Positions 29,249 through 37,874 of a stretch of 64,000 nucleotides of DNA are shown piece after piece. Position numbers and translations under genes: made by a program. The stretch lies in NCBI RefSeq assembly GCF_021740465.1, contig NZ_JAIOZR010000006.1, forward strand, positions 1 to 64,000, read 5' to 3'. The DNA is from Chlorobium sp. Lineage in GTDB: Bacteria > Bacteroidota > Chlorobiia > Chlorobiales > Chlorobiaceae. How positions within the stretch are numbered: the first letter of the stretch is position 1; each line of letters starts with the position of its first letter. The notes below the pieces were generated by a model, which saw only the letters and a list, made by a program, of their open reading frames with translations, had not been told where the DNA came from and searched no databases.

Positions 29249-30190
29249 ATGCAAACCGAACTCTACGATGTGATCATAGTCGGCGGCGGACCGGCAGGCT
29301 CTTCGGCTGCGCTCTATACGTCAAGGGCTGCACTCAGGACGCTGGTTATCGACAAGGACCCGCATGCCGGTGCGCTCGGCATGGCTCACTCTATCGCCAA
29401 CTATCCGGGAGTTCCCGATGCCCTGACGGGAATGCAGCTTCTCGAGCTGATGAAGCGTCAGGCGGTATCGTTCGGAGCCCTCTATCTGCGCGACAAGGTT
29501 ACCGGCATCGATCCCGAGGGGCCTGAAAAAACGGTTTTTACGGTTTCGGGAAAATTCTACCGGGCGAAATCCCTGATTCTGGCGACCGGCGCCATGGGCA
29601 AAAGCAGCGAGATTCCCGGAGAAAAAAAACTTGTGGGTCTTGGGGTAAGTTACTGTGCAACCTGTGACGCCGCATTCTACAAGGGGAGGGTTGTTGCGGT
29701 TTACGGAAAAAACCGGGAGGCTGTCGAAGAAGCTCTCGTCCTCTGCCGCTTCGCCTCGAAGGTTATGCTGCTCTGTCCGGGCGGGAAACTTGCCGTGAGG
29801 GAGGATGAGGCTGAACTGCTCAATAAGGCGGAAAACGTGGAGATCCGCTATCACAGCAAGGTGCTTTCCGTCAACGGAGAGAGGGGGGTCGAGTCGCTCA
29901 CTCTTGAAGGCGTTGCCGATCCGCTTCCGGTTGAGGGATTTTTCATCTATCTCAGCGGTTCCTCCCCGGTTCTCGATTTTATCGGCGGTCTTCTTGAGAT
30001 TTCGGGGTGCGGTTGCCTGAAGGTAGACCGGGAGTTCGCGACGTCCGCTCCGGGAGTTTTCGCCGCGGGCGACATGCTCTGCAAGGAGATCAAGCAGGCG
30101 GTAATCGTGGCTGCCGAAGGTTGCCATGCTGCCCTCTATGCCGGCAGGTTTCTTCGCGGAACCCTGAAACCGAAGTCCGACTACAATTAG
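29249..30190 (+). CDS. Thioredoxin reductase-like NAD(P)H flavoprotein
   Basis: A 313-residue enzyme of the TrxR family. FAD motif GGGPAGSSAALYTSRA near the N-terminus, redox-active CATC (in YCATCDAAFYKGR, about residues 137-140), and the C-terminal FAD motif GVFAAGDMLCKEIKQAVIVA. The NADPH-binding loop is unusual: it reads YGKNREAVEEAL instead of the usual GGGDSAVEEAL, losing two glycines, so the pyridine-nucleotide site may be altered. It lies next to a BshB1-like gene, so reduction of a bacillithiol-type disulfide is a possible role; this is inference. The ATG at 29249 is the only reasonable start. Confidence 0.8.
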   Translation: MQTELYDVIIVGGGPAGSSAALYTSRAALRTLVIDKDPHAGALGMAHSIANYPGVPDALTGMQLLELMKRQAVSFGALYLRDKVTGIDPEGPEKTVFTVSGKFYRAKSLILATGAMGKSSEIPGEKKLVGLGVSYCATCDAAFYKGRVVAVYGKNREAVEEALVLCRFASKVMLLCPGGKLAVREDEAELLNKAENVEIRYHSKVLSVNGERGVESLTLEGVADPLPVEGFFIYLSGSSPVLDFIGGLLEISGCGCLKVDREFATSAPGVFAAGDMLCKEIKQAVIVAAEGCHAALYAGRFLRGTLKPKSDYN

Positions 30191-30205
30191 GGCAGGGAGG
30201 CCCGG

Positions 30206-30937
30206 CTAAGGGAACAGGGCGCTGAAGTTTCCCACACCCGGAATTTTTGTGGTCAACAGCCCCTCGCCGTAAAGGGTGCCGATCTGTTCGCCGAAATAGC
30301 GCGCACGGGCTTCAAGCCCGGTCAGGAACTCCTTCCGGTTGATCAGGGTTTCCGGCTCGGCTCCTTCCCGGTGGAACTGGGAGCCGAAGGCAAGCACGCC
30401 GGCTCTCGACCGGGCGAAGGTTTCGCTGACATCGACGATGATATCGGGGTTCACGTGCTTGAACTGCAGATAGTAGAAGAGGTGTGGCGGGCGGTGCGCA
30501 TCCTGTTTTCTGCCGTTATGTTCCGTGACGAGCTGCCTGAGGCCGGCGTAGTAGACTGCATCGGCAACCAGCTTCGAGGCCTTCATATGGTCGGGGTGCC
30601 GCTCGTCGGGAGGATTGGCGAAAACCGCCTCGGGCCTGAAATGGCGGATGATTCTGATGACGGCATGGAGATTTTCCTCGTTGTAGAACAGTTTTCCGTC
30701 ACCGAGATCGAGCCCCATGCGGTCGGTGTACCCCATGATACGCCGTGCCTTTTCCGCTTCGGTTTTGCGGGTTTCCACGCTGCCGAGTGTGCCGAGCTCT
30801 CCTTTTGTGAGGTCGCAGACCGCAACACGCCGCCCTTCGTTCATGATTTTCAGCAGGGTGGCTCCGCAGGCAAGTTCGACATCGTCAGGATGCGCGCCGA
30901 ATGCCAGTGCATAGACTTTTTCAGATGATTGTTCCAA
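30206..30937 (-). CDS. bshB1: BshB1-like N-acetylglucosaminyl-malate deacetylase (bacillithiol pathway)
   Basis: A zinc-dependent LmbE/PIG-L family deacetylase of about 243 residues. Metal-site motif AHPDDVELACG near the N-terminus and a second set in NPPDERHPDHMKAS, plus the BshB1-like stretch DLTKGELGTLGSVETRKTEA. It should remove the acetyl group from GlcNAc-malate in low-molecular-weight thiol synthesis; Chlorobaculum is known to make N-methyl-bacillithiol. The start is unclear. A TTG at 30937 with GGAAGGAG just upstream is preferred (the spacing is short); the ATG at 31042 would overlap the divergent dut gene. Confidence 0.82.
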   Translation of the reverse strand: MEQSSEKVYALAFGAHPDDVELACGATLLKIMNEGRRVAVCDLTKGELGTLGSVETRKTEAEKARRIMGYTDRMGLDLGDGKLFYNEENLHAVIRIIRHFRPEAVFANPPDERHPDHMKASKLVADAVYYAGLRQLVTEHNGRKQDAHRPPHLFYYLQFKHVNPDIIVDVSETFARSRAGVLAFGSQFHREGAEPETLINRKEFLTGLEARARYFGEQIGTLYGEGLLTTKIPGVGNFSALFP

Positions 30938-31010
30938 AACTCCTTCCGTCAGGATGTTATATTCAGGCTCAAGAGTGACTATTGTATAGCAATAAAAATA
31001 ATCCGTATCG

Positions 31011-31457
31011 ATGCTGAAAGTAAAAATTGTCAGGGTAAACAAAAACGCGGTGCTGCCGGTCTATGCTACGGAACATGCCGCCGGAATGGATATCTCGGCA
31101 TGTCTCGACGAACCGCTCTGTGTCGATCCCTTTTCGACGGCGCTTGTCCCGACAGGACTCGCCATCGAGCTGCCCGAAGGGTATGAAGCCCAGCTCAGGC
31201 CGAGAAGCGGACTGGCGCTGAAGCATCTGATATCGCTTCCGAACAGTCCGGCGACCATCGATGCCGATTATCGCGGGGAGGTAAAGGTGATTCTCGTCAA
31301 TTACGGCAAGGAGCCTTTCCGTGTCGGTCATGGCGACCGCATTGCCCAGATGGTTGTTGCACGGGTTGAAAGAGTGGACTTCGATGAAGTTCACTCGCTC
31401 TCGGGTTCGCAGCGGGGCGAGGGAGGATTTGGCCATACCGGTATTTCAACCGTATAG
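31011..31457 (+). CDS. dut: dUTP diphosphatase (dUTPase)
   Basis: Hydrolyses dUTP to dUMP and pyrophosphate, keeping uracil out of DNA and supplying dUMP for thymidylate. The 148-residue trimeric-type enzyme shows all five motifs in order: AGMDISA (motif 1, catalytic Asp region), PRSGLA (2), GVID-type variant [16 protein letters not shown] (3), GDRIAQMV (4) and the flexible C-terminal arm [10 protein letters not shown] (5). It is divergent from the bshB1-like gene and convergent with the NtrC-type regulator, only five bases separating the stop codons. Confidence 0.95.
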   Translation: MLKVKIVRVNKNAVLPVYATEHAAGMDISACLDEPLCVDPFSTALVPTGLAIELPEGYEAQLRPRSGLALKHLISLPNSPATIDADYRGEVKVILVNYGKEPFRVGHGDRIAQMVVARVERVDFDEVHSLSGSQRGEGGFGHTGISTV

Positions 31458-31462
31458 GGCGT

Positions 31463-32944
31463 CTATCCGTTTTTCAGGTGCTGCAGATGGAACTTGTCGA
31501 GCTTCCTGTACAGCGTGGCCCTTCCGATACCGAGCATCTTTGCGGTTCTTGTAAGATTTCCCTTCGATGCGTCGCAGGCTTTCAGAATCGCTTCCCGCTC
31601 ATGGTCTTCAAGGGAGAGCAGCGGCGCGGATTCGACAGGAGCGGGGCACTCTTCCGTCTTTTTCTGCAGGATGGCATGCTGGGAAGGTGATTTCCCGTGA
31701 ATGCGGGGGGTCTGGAGCAGCTCGATTATGTTGCTTTTTCTGGTTACCGCGGCCCGCTGAACGGCATTTTTCAGCTCCCGGATATTTCCGGGCCAACTGT
31801 ATTCCATGAGGCTTGCAAGGGCTTCTTCGCTGAACTGCAACTGTTCGAGGTTGTTGGCGCTTGCGAATTCGTCGAGAAAGTGTTTCGCCAGCTGCTTGAT
31901 ATCCTCACCCCTGTCGCGGAGCGGAGGGATGAAGAGCGGGAACTCTTCGAGACGGAAATAGAGATCTTCCCGGAACTGGTTGTTCATGATCGCTTCCGAA
32001 AAGTCCCGGTTGGTAGCCGATATGACCCTGAAATCGACTGTTCTTTCGGTTTTTTCGCCGACCTTCCGGATTTTATGCTCCTGCAGCGCACGAAGCACCT
32101 TTGCCTGGATATCGGAATTCATGTCACCGATTTCGTCAAGAAAAATGGTGCCTTTGTCGGCCTGTTCGAAAAATCCCGTATGATCGTTGTTGGCCCCGGT
32201 GAACGATCCCTTCACATGGCCGAAGAGAAGACTGTCGGCAAGATCGTTGGATATAGCCGCGCAGTTGACCGATATGAACGGGCCGTTTTTTCTCTTGCTT
32301 CCCTTGTGCAGCGCCTGGGCGAACAGCTCCTTTCCGGTTCCGCTTTCTCCGAGAATCAGCACGTTGAGGTCGGTTTCCATAACCTGCATGGCTTCTTCCA
32401 TGGTATCGCGGATAGTCTGGCTTTTTCCGATGATATGGCCGAACACCTCCTTGCTTTTCAGCTCTTTCTGCAGCTTGATCACCTGATGCTGAAGCTGCGA
32501 TCCTGAAAGGGCATTTCTCAGGACGATTTCAAGACGTTCTATGCTGACCGGTTTGGTGAGATATTCAAACGCACCCATCTTGATGCATTTGACCGCAAGA
32601 GGAATTTCGTGGGATGAGGTTACCATGATGACCGGAAGGGTGATATTGTTCTCCTTCAGGTGGTTCATGACATCGAAGCCGTCTTTTTTCGGCATGGTGA
32701 CATCGAAGCCGTCTTTTTTCGGCATGGTGATATCGAGCAGGAGTACATGCATCTCCTGTTCTTCCGCTTTTTTGATACACTCTTCACCGTCCGAAACCAC
32801 ATGGGGGGTATAACCCATTTTGCTGACAAAATGGCTTATTACCCTTCTCGACGTTTCGTCGTCATCGGCAATAAGTACATGGTACTTTTTCGTTCCGGTC
32901 GCTTTTATACCGGGGTATCGGCTGCTTTTCTCTGCGGTCTGCAC
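31463..32944 (-). CDS. NtrC-family sigma-54-dependent response regulator with duplicated receiver segment
   Basis: A 493-residue activator. The receiver domain (about 20-140) has VLIADDDE and LLLDITMPKKDGFDV. The AAA+ domain (about 180-410) has Walker A GESGTGKE, the sigma-54 contact loop GSFTGA (variant of GAFTGA), Walker B GTIFLDEIGDM and the arginine-finger region. A Fis-type helix-turn-helix ends the protein (NLTRTAKMLGIGRATLYRKL). The receiver contains an exact tandem repeat of ten residues (MPKKDGFDVT) directly after the phospho-acceptor aspartate, which lengthens the beta3-alpha3 loop and could alter phosphorylation. No cognate kinase is adjacent, so its targets are unknown. Confidence 0.9.
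   Translation of the reverse strand: MQTAEKSSRYPGIKATGTKKYHVLIADDDETSRRVISHFVSKMGYTPHVVSDGEECIKKAEEQEMHVLLLDITMPKKDGFDVTMPKKDGFDVMNHLKENNITLPVIMVTSSHEIPLAVKCIKMGAFEYLTKPVSIERLEIVLRNALSGSQLQHQVIKLQKELKSKEVFGHIIGKSQTIRDTMEEAMQVMETDLNVLILGESGTGKELFAQALHKGSKRKNGPFISVNCAAISNDLADSLLFGHVKGSFTGANNDHTGFFEQADKGTIFLDEIGDMNSDIQAKVLRALQEHKIRKVGEKTERTVDFRVISATNRDFSEAIMNNQFREDLYFRLEEFPLFIPPLRDRGEDIKQLAKHFLDEFASANNLEQLQFSEEALASLMEYSWPGNIRELKNAVQRAAVTRKSNIIELLQTPRIHGKSPSQHAILQKKTEECPAPVESAPLLSLEDHEREAILKACDASKGNLTRTAKMLGIGRATLYRKLDKFHLQHLKNG
32671..32730 (-). repeat. Exact 30-bp tandem duplication within the receiver domain
   Basis: Two identical 30-base copies (32671-32700 and 32701-32730) lie head to tail in the NtrC-type regulator gene. 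The duplication keeps frame and adds ten residues, consistent with replication slippage and apparently recent since no base differs. Confidence 0.95.
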
Positions 32945-32997
32945 AAAAAATCCTTTTTAATCTTTAGGGGTGGGGAGATAACGATTTCCTGACAGAG

Positions 32998-33031
32998 AAA
33001 TCCCTGATAGATTTATAACAACCAGGGATTT
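32998..33031 (-). terminator. Hairpin between csmH-like and the NtrC-type gene
   Basis: A perfect nine-base stem (AAATCCCTG with CAGGGATTT) around a 16-base loop, just downstream of the minus-strand csmH-like gene. No T run follows on the minus strand, so it may be a weak terminator or a transcript-stabilising hairpin. Confidence 0.35.
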
Positions 33032-33058
33032 CAAATGGTTCGAACATCAGCCGCGTAC

Positions 33059-33655
33059 TCAGGCTTTCGGCATATCCTTTACCGGTGCAGGCGCAGTTTC
33101 TGCCGGAGCTGCCGGTTTCTGCGAGAAGGGAATCTGCTTGATCTCTTTCTTATGCCGTTCGTCCGAAATCGCACCAGGGAACATTCCCGGCGAAAAAACC
33201 GTATTGACGAGCTGGCCGAGACCCGCGCTTACATTATCGAACAGGTGCTGCACCTGGCCCGAACTGACCGTGGCGTTCAGGGAACTTACTGTTGCGTTGA
33301 GATTTTCAAGCAGGTTCTTCCAGAGCTTTCCGATCTCCTGAACCGACGACTGTACCTGTTCGGACTTCAGGGTTGCCGTTACACCTTCGATAAGCTGGCC
33401 GGAAACCGAGTTCACGTTGTTGATGATCTCCTTGACCGGTTCCGAGTTGATGGTCGAGGTAACACCCTCGATGATCTGTCCGGTAGCAGAGCTCACCGAA
33501 CTTATCATGCCCTGTACCGATTCGATGGTCGAGTCTATGAGAACTCCCATGTTTCCTATAAGACTTGCCATGTCGCCATTGCCGGCGTTGCTTGCCGGGT
33601 TCTCTTGCGGAGCGGGTTTTACCGCTGCCGGTTTGTTCAGTTCTTCTGCTGCCAT
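33059..33655 (-). CDS. csmH: Probable chlorosome envelope protein (CsmH-like)
   Basis: A 198-residue protein with no signal peptide and no long membrane helix. The middle is a run of repeated amphipathic segments rich in Ser, Val, Asn and Gln (VSSATGQIIEGVTSTINSEP, then SVSGQLIEGVTATLKSEQ), flanked by alanine/proline-rich ends. This composition, size (about 20 kDa) and repeat style match the chlorosome envelope proteins of the CsmC/CsmD/CsmH group, which coat the monolayer around the bacteriochlorophyll aggregates. CsmH is the best fit by length and by a conserved C-terminal part after GQLVNTVF, but I recall the family only in outline, so the exact letter is uncertain. Confidence 0.55.
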   Translation of the reverse strand: MAAEELNKPAAVKPAPQENPASNAGNGDMASLIGNMGVLIDSTIESVQGMISSVSSATGQIIEGVTSTINSEPVKEIINNVNSVSGQLIEGVTATLKSEQVQSSVQEIGKLWKNLLENLNATVSSLNATVSSGQVQHLFDNVSAGLGQLVNTVFSPGMFPGAISDERHKKEIKQIPFSQKPAAPAETAPAPVKDMPKA

Positions 33656-33916
33656 ATTTCGTCAGGAGTTTAAAGGATTGTATGGTTAGATTTTGTTGTA
33701 ATATAACAATCTCTTTATTCTCGTGTTTCAGAAAAACGACAATTAGACTGAATATTTAATCTTCCGGCACGGTATGTCAACTCAAAGCCCTTCCCTTTGC
33801 GGATAAAGCCCATCCTTTTTCAGCTTCCCGCAATAATCCCGTACCTTTTCCGTAATATAAAAAACAAATTGAAAGTCCATCTACGGGAATTGACCTGAAC
33901 CCAACGATACGATACG
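33656..33916. other. Upstream region of csmH-like gene
   Basis: About 260 AT-rich bases, followed from 33896 by CGATACGATACGATG repeats. It probably holds the promoter of the csmH-like gene. No other gene is seen. Confidence 0.3.
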
Positions 33917-34048
33917 ATGACCACGATACGACGTTTTCCACTGCTGCTTTTGCCGCCCGTTCTTGCCGCCGGTGCGCTTGCCCTCGTGAATTTCCTTTTT
34001 CGCCGTCGGAAGAGTCGGGCGGCAGAGAACCTCGATATAGTTTACTGA
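33917..34048 (+). CDS. Possible small membrane protein (43 residues)
   Basis: An ATG at 33917 opens a frame MTTIRRFPLLLLPPVLAAGA..., continuing ALVNFLFRRRKSR and ending DIVY. A basic N-terminus, a single hydrophobic helix (about residues 7-27) and an arginine/lysine-rich end would suit a small inner-membrane protein. No family is recognised and no strong ribosome binding site precedes it, so this is a tentative call based on composition. Confidence 0.3.
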   Translation: MTTIRRFPLLLLPPVLAAGALALVNFLFRRRKSRAAENLDIVY

Positions 34049-34234
34049 CGGGCATATTCAGCAATTACTTTTTTTAGTTCCGCAGAGGGACGGCATGCAG
34101 GTTGCGCTGGTTGCAACCTTGCGAAAGTATTGGAGTGAGCAAACTTTTCTCGCTGCTTTCGGAATAAAAAGAAGTGGCATCTATAGGCTTGATGCTTCTA
34201 TATTGCAAGAGAAAACAATCACGTTACTTACAGC

Positions 34235-35116
34235 ATGAAAACATTTCTGCACCCTCTTGCCGAGGTTTTTGGTTTCAGGGTCGATGACCGTTCAGCCAGG
34301 GCGCGGCGGTATCGTTCACACCGCCTTTGCCCTTTCAACAACAAGGTGCCAAACTGTACCAAGGACAAGGCAAAAAATCCTCTCGGTGTTTGCAGCATTC
34401 TGCAAAGCGGCAAACCGGTCATCACCTGTCCGGTGCGTTTTCGCGACGAATGGATCATTACCGATGATGCGGCATCTTTCTTTTTTGGGGAAGGCGTGTC
34501 ATGGAGTTCGTTGACGGAAGTTCGCCTGAACGATGCCAATGGAAAGTCGGCAGGCAATATCGATGTGGTTCTTGTCGCATACGATAAGCAGGGTAAGGTG
34601 ACAGACTTCGGTGCTCTTGAGATTCAGGCTGTCTATATTTCCGGAAACGTTCGGGAGCCTTTCGAATACTACATGAAAGACCCGGACGCCAATGCCTTAA
34701 TGGACTGGACAGCGCAGCCGAACTATCCTCGTCCGGATTTTCTTTCGTCATCGAGGAAACGGCTTGCTCCGCAGCTGTTGTTTAAGGGAGGCATTCTGCA
34801 TTCATGGTGTAAGAAAATGGCCGTGGCCATCAACAAGAGCTTTTTTGATACGCTTCCTGCCCTGAAACCGGTCAAGAAGCAAGATGCCGATATTGCCTGG
34901 TTTATTTATGACCTTGAGCTGGTAATTGATGGAGAAAATGAACGTTATCAGCTTAAAAAACTCGATGTGGTATACACGGAGTTTCAGTCTGCATTGCTTT
35001 CGATAACGACGGCAGTACCGGGCAGTGTCGATGATTTTGTGAAATTGTTGCAGGAAAGGCTCGACGATCAGCTTGAAACTCCTCCGAGCAATAAAACTCT
35101 GGATAAACCCTTTTAA
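34235..35116 (+). CDS. NotI-family type II restriction endonuclease
   Basis: A 293-residue enzyme of the NotI restriction family. The N-terminal block HPLAEVFGFRVDDRSARARR followed by HRLCPFNNKVPNCTKDKAKN and PLGVCSI is the distinctive iron-binding cysteine region of this family. Further on, GNIDVVLVAYD and GALEIQAVYISGN provide the D...ExQ variant of the PD-(D/E)xK catalytic site. The start at 34235 follows a long non-coding stretch, and no better start is seen. It is immediately followed by a DNA adenine methyltransferase gene two bases later, so the pair should form a restriction-modification unit. The target sequence cannot be read from the protein. Confidence 0.85.
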   Translation: MKTFLHPLAEVFGFRVDDRSARARRYRSHRLCPFNNKVPNCTKDKAKNPLGVCSILQSGKPVITCPVRFRDEWIITDDAASFFFGEGVSWSSLTEVRLNDANGKSAGNIDVVLVAYDKQGKVTDFGALEIQAVYISGNVREPFEYYMKDPDANALMDWTAQPNYPRPDFLSSSRKRLAPQLLFKGGILHSWCKKMAVAINKSFFDTLPALKPVKKQDADIAWFIYDLELVIDGENERYQLKKLDVVYTEFQSALLSITTAVPGSVDDFVKLLQERLDDQLETPPSNKTLDKPF

Positions 35117-35118
35117 AT

Positions 35119-36069
35119 ATGACCCTTACCCGACAGGAGAGTTTATTCCCGAATATGCAGGATGCCGTTGTTGCACACCCGAAACCGGTCAATGTTGCAT
35201 CCATACCTCAACGCAGCCCATTCCGGTATCCCGGAGGTAAAACATGGTTCGTTCCTGTGTTCAGGAACTGGTTTGCCCAAAAGCCGATCAAACCCGTTAT
35301 TCTCGTCGAGCCTTTTGCCGGGGGAGGCATCATCAGCCTGACGGCGTTGTTCGAGAATCTTGTGCAGCGAGCGGTTATGGTGGAGCTCGATGAAGATATT
35401 GCAGCAGTCTGGCAGGCTGTTGTTGACGGACAGGCGGAATGGCTTGCCTGGCGCATACAGTCTTTCGATCTTACCAGGGAGACTCTTCTTGAAGAGTTGT
35501 CAAGAGAGAATGGGGAGATCAGGGAGAAAGCTTTCCATACCATACTCAGAAACCGTACCTCTCACGGCGGTATTCTTGCCGGCGGATCGGGTTTGCTCAA
35601 ACATGGTGAAAACGGAAAAGGCATCCGCTCCCGGTGGTATCCCCAAACGCTTGCCAAACGCTTTTCAGGCATCGACGAAGTTGCTGGACGTATCGATTTT
35701 CGGCAGGAAGATGGTCTGAAGGTCATGCAGGAATATGCGGACAGGAGCGATGTTGTGTTTTTTATCGATCCTCCCTATACGGCAGGCGGCAAAAAAGCAG
35801 GGAAACGGCTTTACCGCCATTCGGAGATCGACCATGAGCGATTATTCGAGATCTGCGAGTCGGTTGCAGGTGATTTTCTCATGACCTACGACAATGCCGA
35901 GGAAGTCAAGCAGATGGCAAGGCGGCACAGTTTCCAGATGCGGCTTATTCCCATGACCAATACCCATAATGCGACGATGGAGGAGCTGGTTATCGGAAAG
36001 GATTTGTCGTGGATGGATAGCTATCCGGCAGTGCATGAACCGGAAGTGGTTTATGGGGGAGGACACTGA
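35119..36069 (+). CDS. D12-class N6-adenine DNA methyltransferase
   Basis: A 316-residue modification enzyme. Motif I is FRYPGGKTWFVP near residue 35, followed by EPFAGGGIISL, and the catalytic motif IV is FFIDPPYTAGGKK (the DPPY form of adenine-N6 methyltransferases). The C-terminal part contains the D12-class stretch SHGGILAGGSG. It protects host DNA from the NotI-family endonuclease encoded just upstream, with two bases between them. Its own AdoMet-dependent activity looks complete. Co-occurrence in one operon suggests the unit can move as a selfish module. Confidence 0.9.
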   Translation: MTLTRQESLFPNMQDAVVAHPKPVNVASIPQRSPFRYPGGKTWFVPVFRNWFAQKPIKPVILVEPFAGGGIISLTALFENLVQRAVMVELDEDIAAVWQAVVDGQAEWLAWRIQSFDLTRETLLEELSRENGEIREKAFHTILRNRTSHGGILAGGSGLLKHGENGKGIRSRWYPQTLAKRFSGIDEVAGRIDFRQEDGLKVMQEYADRSDVVFFIDPPYTAGGKKAGKRLYRHSEIDHERLFEICESVAGDFLMTYDNAEEVKQMARRHSFQMRLIPMTNTHNATMEELVIGKDLSWMDSYPAVHEPEVVYGGGH

Positions 36070-36567
36070 AACCCGCTTGCTGGGGAATTGCGATGTTCTG
36101 CAGTTGAGTCGCCCCTTCGGGACCTGAACGATCTTCCTGTTTTTCCTTTCCCTCGATATTCTCCAGGTAATATAACCCCAGGGTCTCCTGATCCGGGACG
36201 CCAGGCACACTTATGCTGTGTTCCTGAAGTATGGAACGTTTCTTTTTGTTGCTTTGTTGTGCAAAGTATATGAAAAAATCAAGTTTTGCGTGAAGGTGGA
36301 AATATCTGTTGCAGCAGTCGGTTAGGTCGGGGTAACGAATGTGAGTCAATGTTATCAACACCACTGCAGTTTTTCTTCTGTCCCTTCAGCCTTCGGGTAA
36401 TGGTATCCGGAAGTTGTGGTTTCAAACATCATGACATGATACTCCCGAAGTAACCGGATCATCGCCTGAAGTTGTGATGTCATTGTTGTTCTGAACCACA
36501 AATCGCCTGTTGATGACACAGACACAATGTTAACCCCCTCCGTTTGAAGGGAAAGGATCGGTGTTTT
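36070..36567. other. Gene-poor stretch after the restriction-modification pair
   Basis: About 500 bases without a convincing gene. A 42-codon minus-strand frame (36355-36483) encoding MTSQLQAMIRLLREYHVMMF... exists but lacks a ribosome binding site and family. The region probably holds the promoter of the downstream glycosyltransferase and debris at the edge of the acquired module. Confidence 0.35.
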
Positions 36568-37695
36568 ATGAAAAAACTGCGAATTGCCCAGATTGCTCCG
36601 CTTGTAGAGCGTGTTCCCCCCAAAAAATACGGAGGAACTGAACGGGTTGTCTACCATTTGACCGAAGGACTTGTAGCGAAAGGCCATGACGTCACCCTTT
36701 TTGCATCGGGTGACTCCATAACCACGGCAAGGCTCGTTGCCCCCATCAGTGAAAGCCTTCGTCTCGGAAGAAAAGCTCATTCGCCGACCATTGTTACGAT
36801 GATGATGCTCAGCAAGGTTTATGAGAGCATGCTCCGGGAGTTCGACATCATTCATTCGCATCTCGAGTACCTGACCCTTCCCTATGCCCATAAAGTCCGG
36901 GTGCCGACCGTTCTGACCATGCACGGCAGGCTTGATATAGGCGATTACAGCAAAATGCTCGGCCTGTACCCGCATATGGCATATGTCTCGATCAGTGATT
37001 CGCAGCGCCGTCCTGTTGAGGATATCAACTGGGTAAAAACCATTTATCACGGCTATCCGCCCTCAGGTTTCGAGTTTAACGACAAGCCAGGGGACTATTT
37101 TCTCTATCTGGGCCGTTTTTCCGAGGAGAAAAAACCCCAACAGGCAATCATGCTTGCCAGGGCATGCAATATCCCCCTGAAAATAGCCGCCAAAATCGAT
37201 CCGACCGATCAGGGCTTTTTCGATAGAAAAATCAGGCCGCTGCTTGATCATCCTCTTATCGACTATGTGGGTGAAGTGGACGACACCCGGAAGGTTGAGT
37301 TGCTGAAAAACGCAAAAGCGCTGCTCAATACCATTGACTGGCCGGAACCCTTCGGTCTGGTGATGATTGAAGCCCTTGCCTGCGGAACTCCTGTGATCGT
37401 AAGAGGGTGCGGCTCGGCACCTGAAGTGATTACGCACGGCAAAACCGGCTTTATCTGCCATACGAGGCTCGACTTCATCAATGCCATTCATCAGGTGGGG
37501 GAGCTGTCGCGAAAAACCTGCCAGGAGGAATTTGAACGGCGTTTTTCAGCAGACACGATGGTGAGTAACTACGAGGAGCTTTACTACAGCCTTCTCCAGA
37601 AGAATTTTTCCGCTTTTTCCGAAAAGATGCAGAACAAGGAGTTGAAACGCACTTCGGGCCCTTTACAGCCGAAGAGGGCAATAGTCTTTCGCTGA
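36568..37695 (+). CDS. Group 1 (GT4-type) glycosyltransferase
   Basis: A 375-residue GT-B fold enzyme. The N-terminal GT4 motif PPKKYGGTERVVYHLTEGLV sits near residues 15-35, and the C-terminal donor-site motif is EPFGLVMIEALACGTPVIV (about 255-275), with E-x7-E spacing. It should transfer a sugar from a nucleotide donor, perhaps in cell-surface polysaccharide or glycolipid synthesis. The start at 36568 (MKKLRIAQ) has AAAGGA about ten bases upstream and matches family N-termini; the frame extends eight codons further but without support. No other polysaccharide genes are adjacent, so the product is unknown. Confidence 0.85.
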   Translation: MKKLRIAQIAPLVERVPPKKYGGTERVVYHLTEGLVAKGHDVTLFASGDSITTARLVAPISESLRLGRKAHSPTIVTMMMLSKVYESMLREFDIIHSHLEYLTLPYAHKVRVPTVLTMHGRLDIGDYSKMLGLYPHMAYVSISDSQRRPVEDINWVKTIYHGYPPSGFEFNDKPGDYFLYLGRFSEEKKPQQAIMLARACNIPLKIAAKIDPTDQGFFDRKIRPLLDHPLIDYVGEVDDTRKVELLKNAKALLNTIDWPEPFGLVMIEALACGTPVIVRGCGSAPEVITHGKTGFICHTRLDFINAIHQVGELSRKTCQEEFERRFSADTMVSNYEELYYSLLQKNFSAFSEKMQNKELKRTSGPLQPKRAIVFR

Positions 37696-37874
37696 TCCGG
37701 AGGCGGATCGTACCCTGTGGTTATCTGATGACTCGATGCATGAAAATAACCGGAATCGGCGGAATGACTTTATACCGGAGGAAAAAACAGTCCGCTTCTG
37801 AATTTCCGGAGAAAGGAGTAATAAGGAAGGTCTGATGTTTCCGGAACAATTCAATTGACAAAAGGAGATGAATT

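Noticed and set aside
33777-34064. 95-codon minus-strand frame near the csmH-like promoter
   Set aside because: No homology, poor composition, and it overlaps a better small plus-strand frame at 33917.
36355-37050. 231-codon minus-strand frame overlapping the glycosyltransferase
   Set aside because: Mostly antisense to a clear GT4 gene. Only its last 42 codons are intergenic and show no family match.
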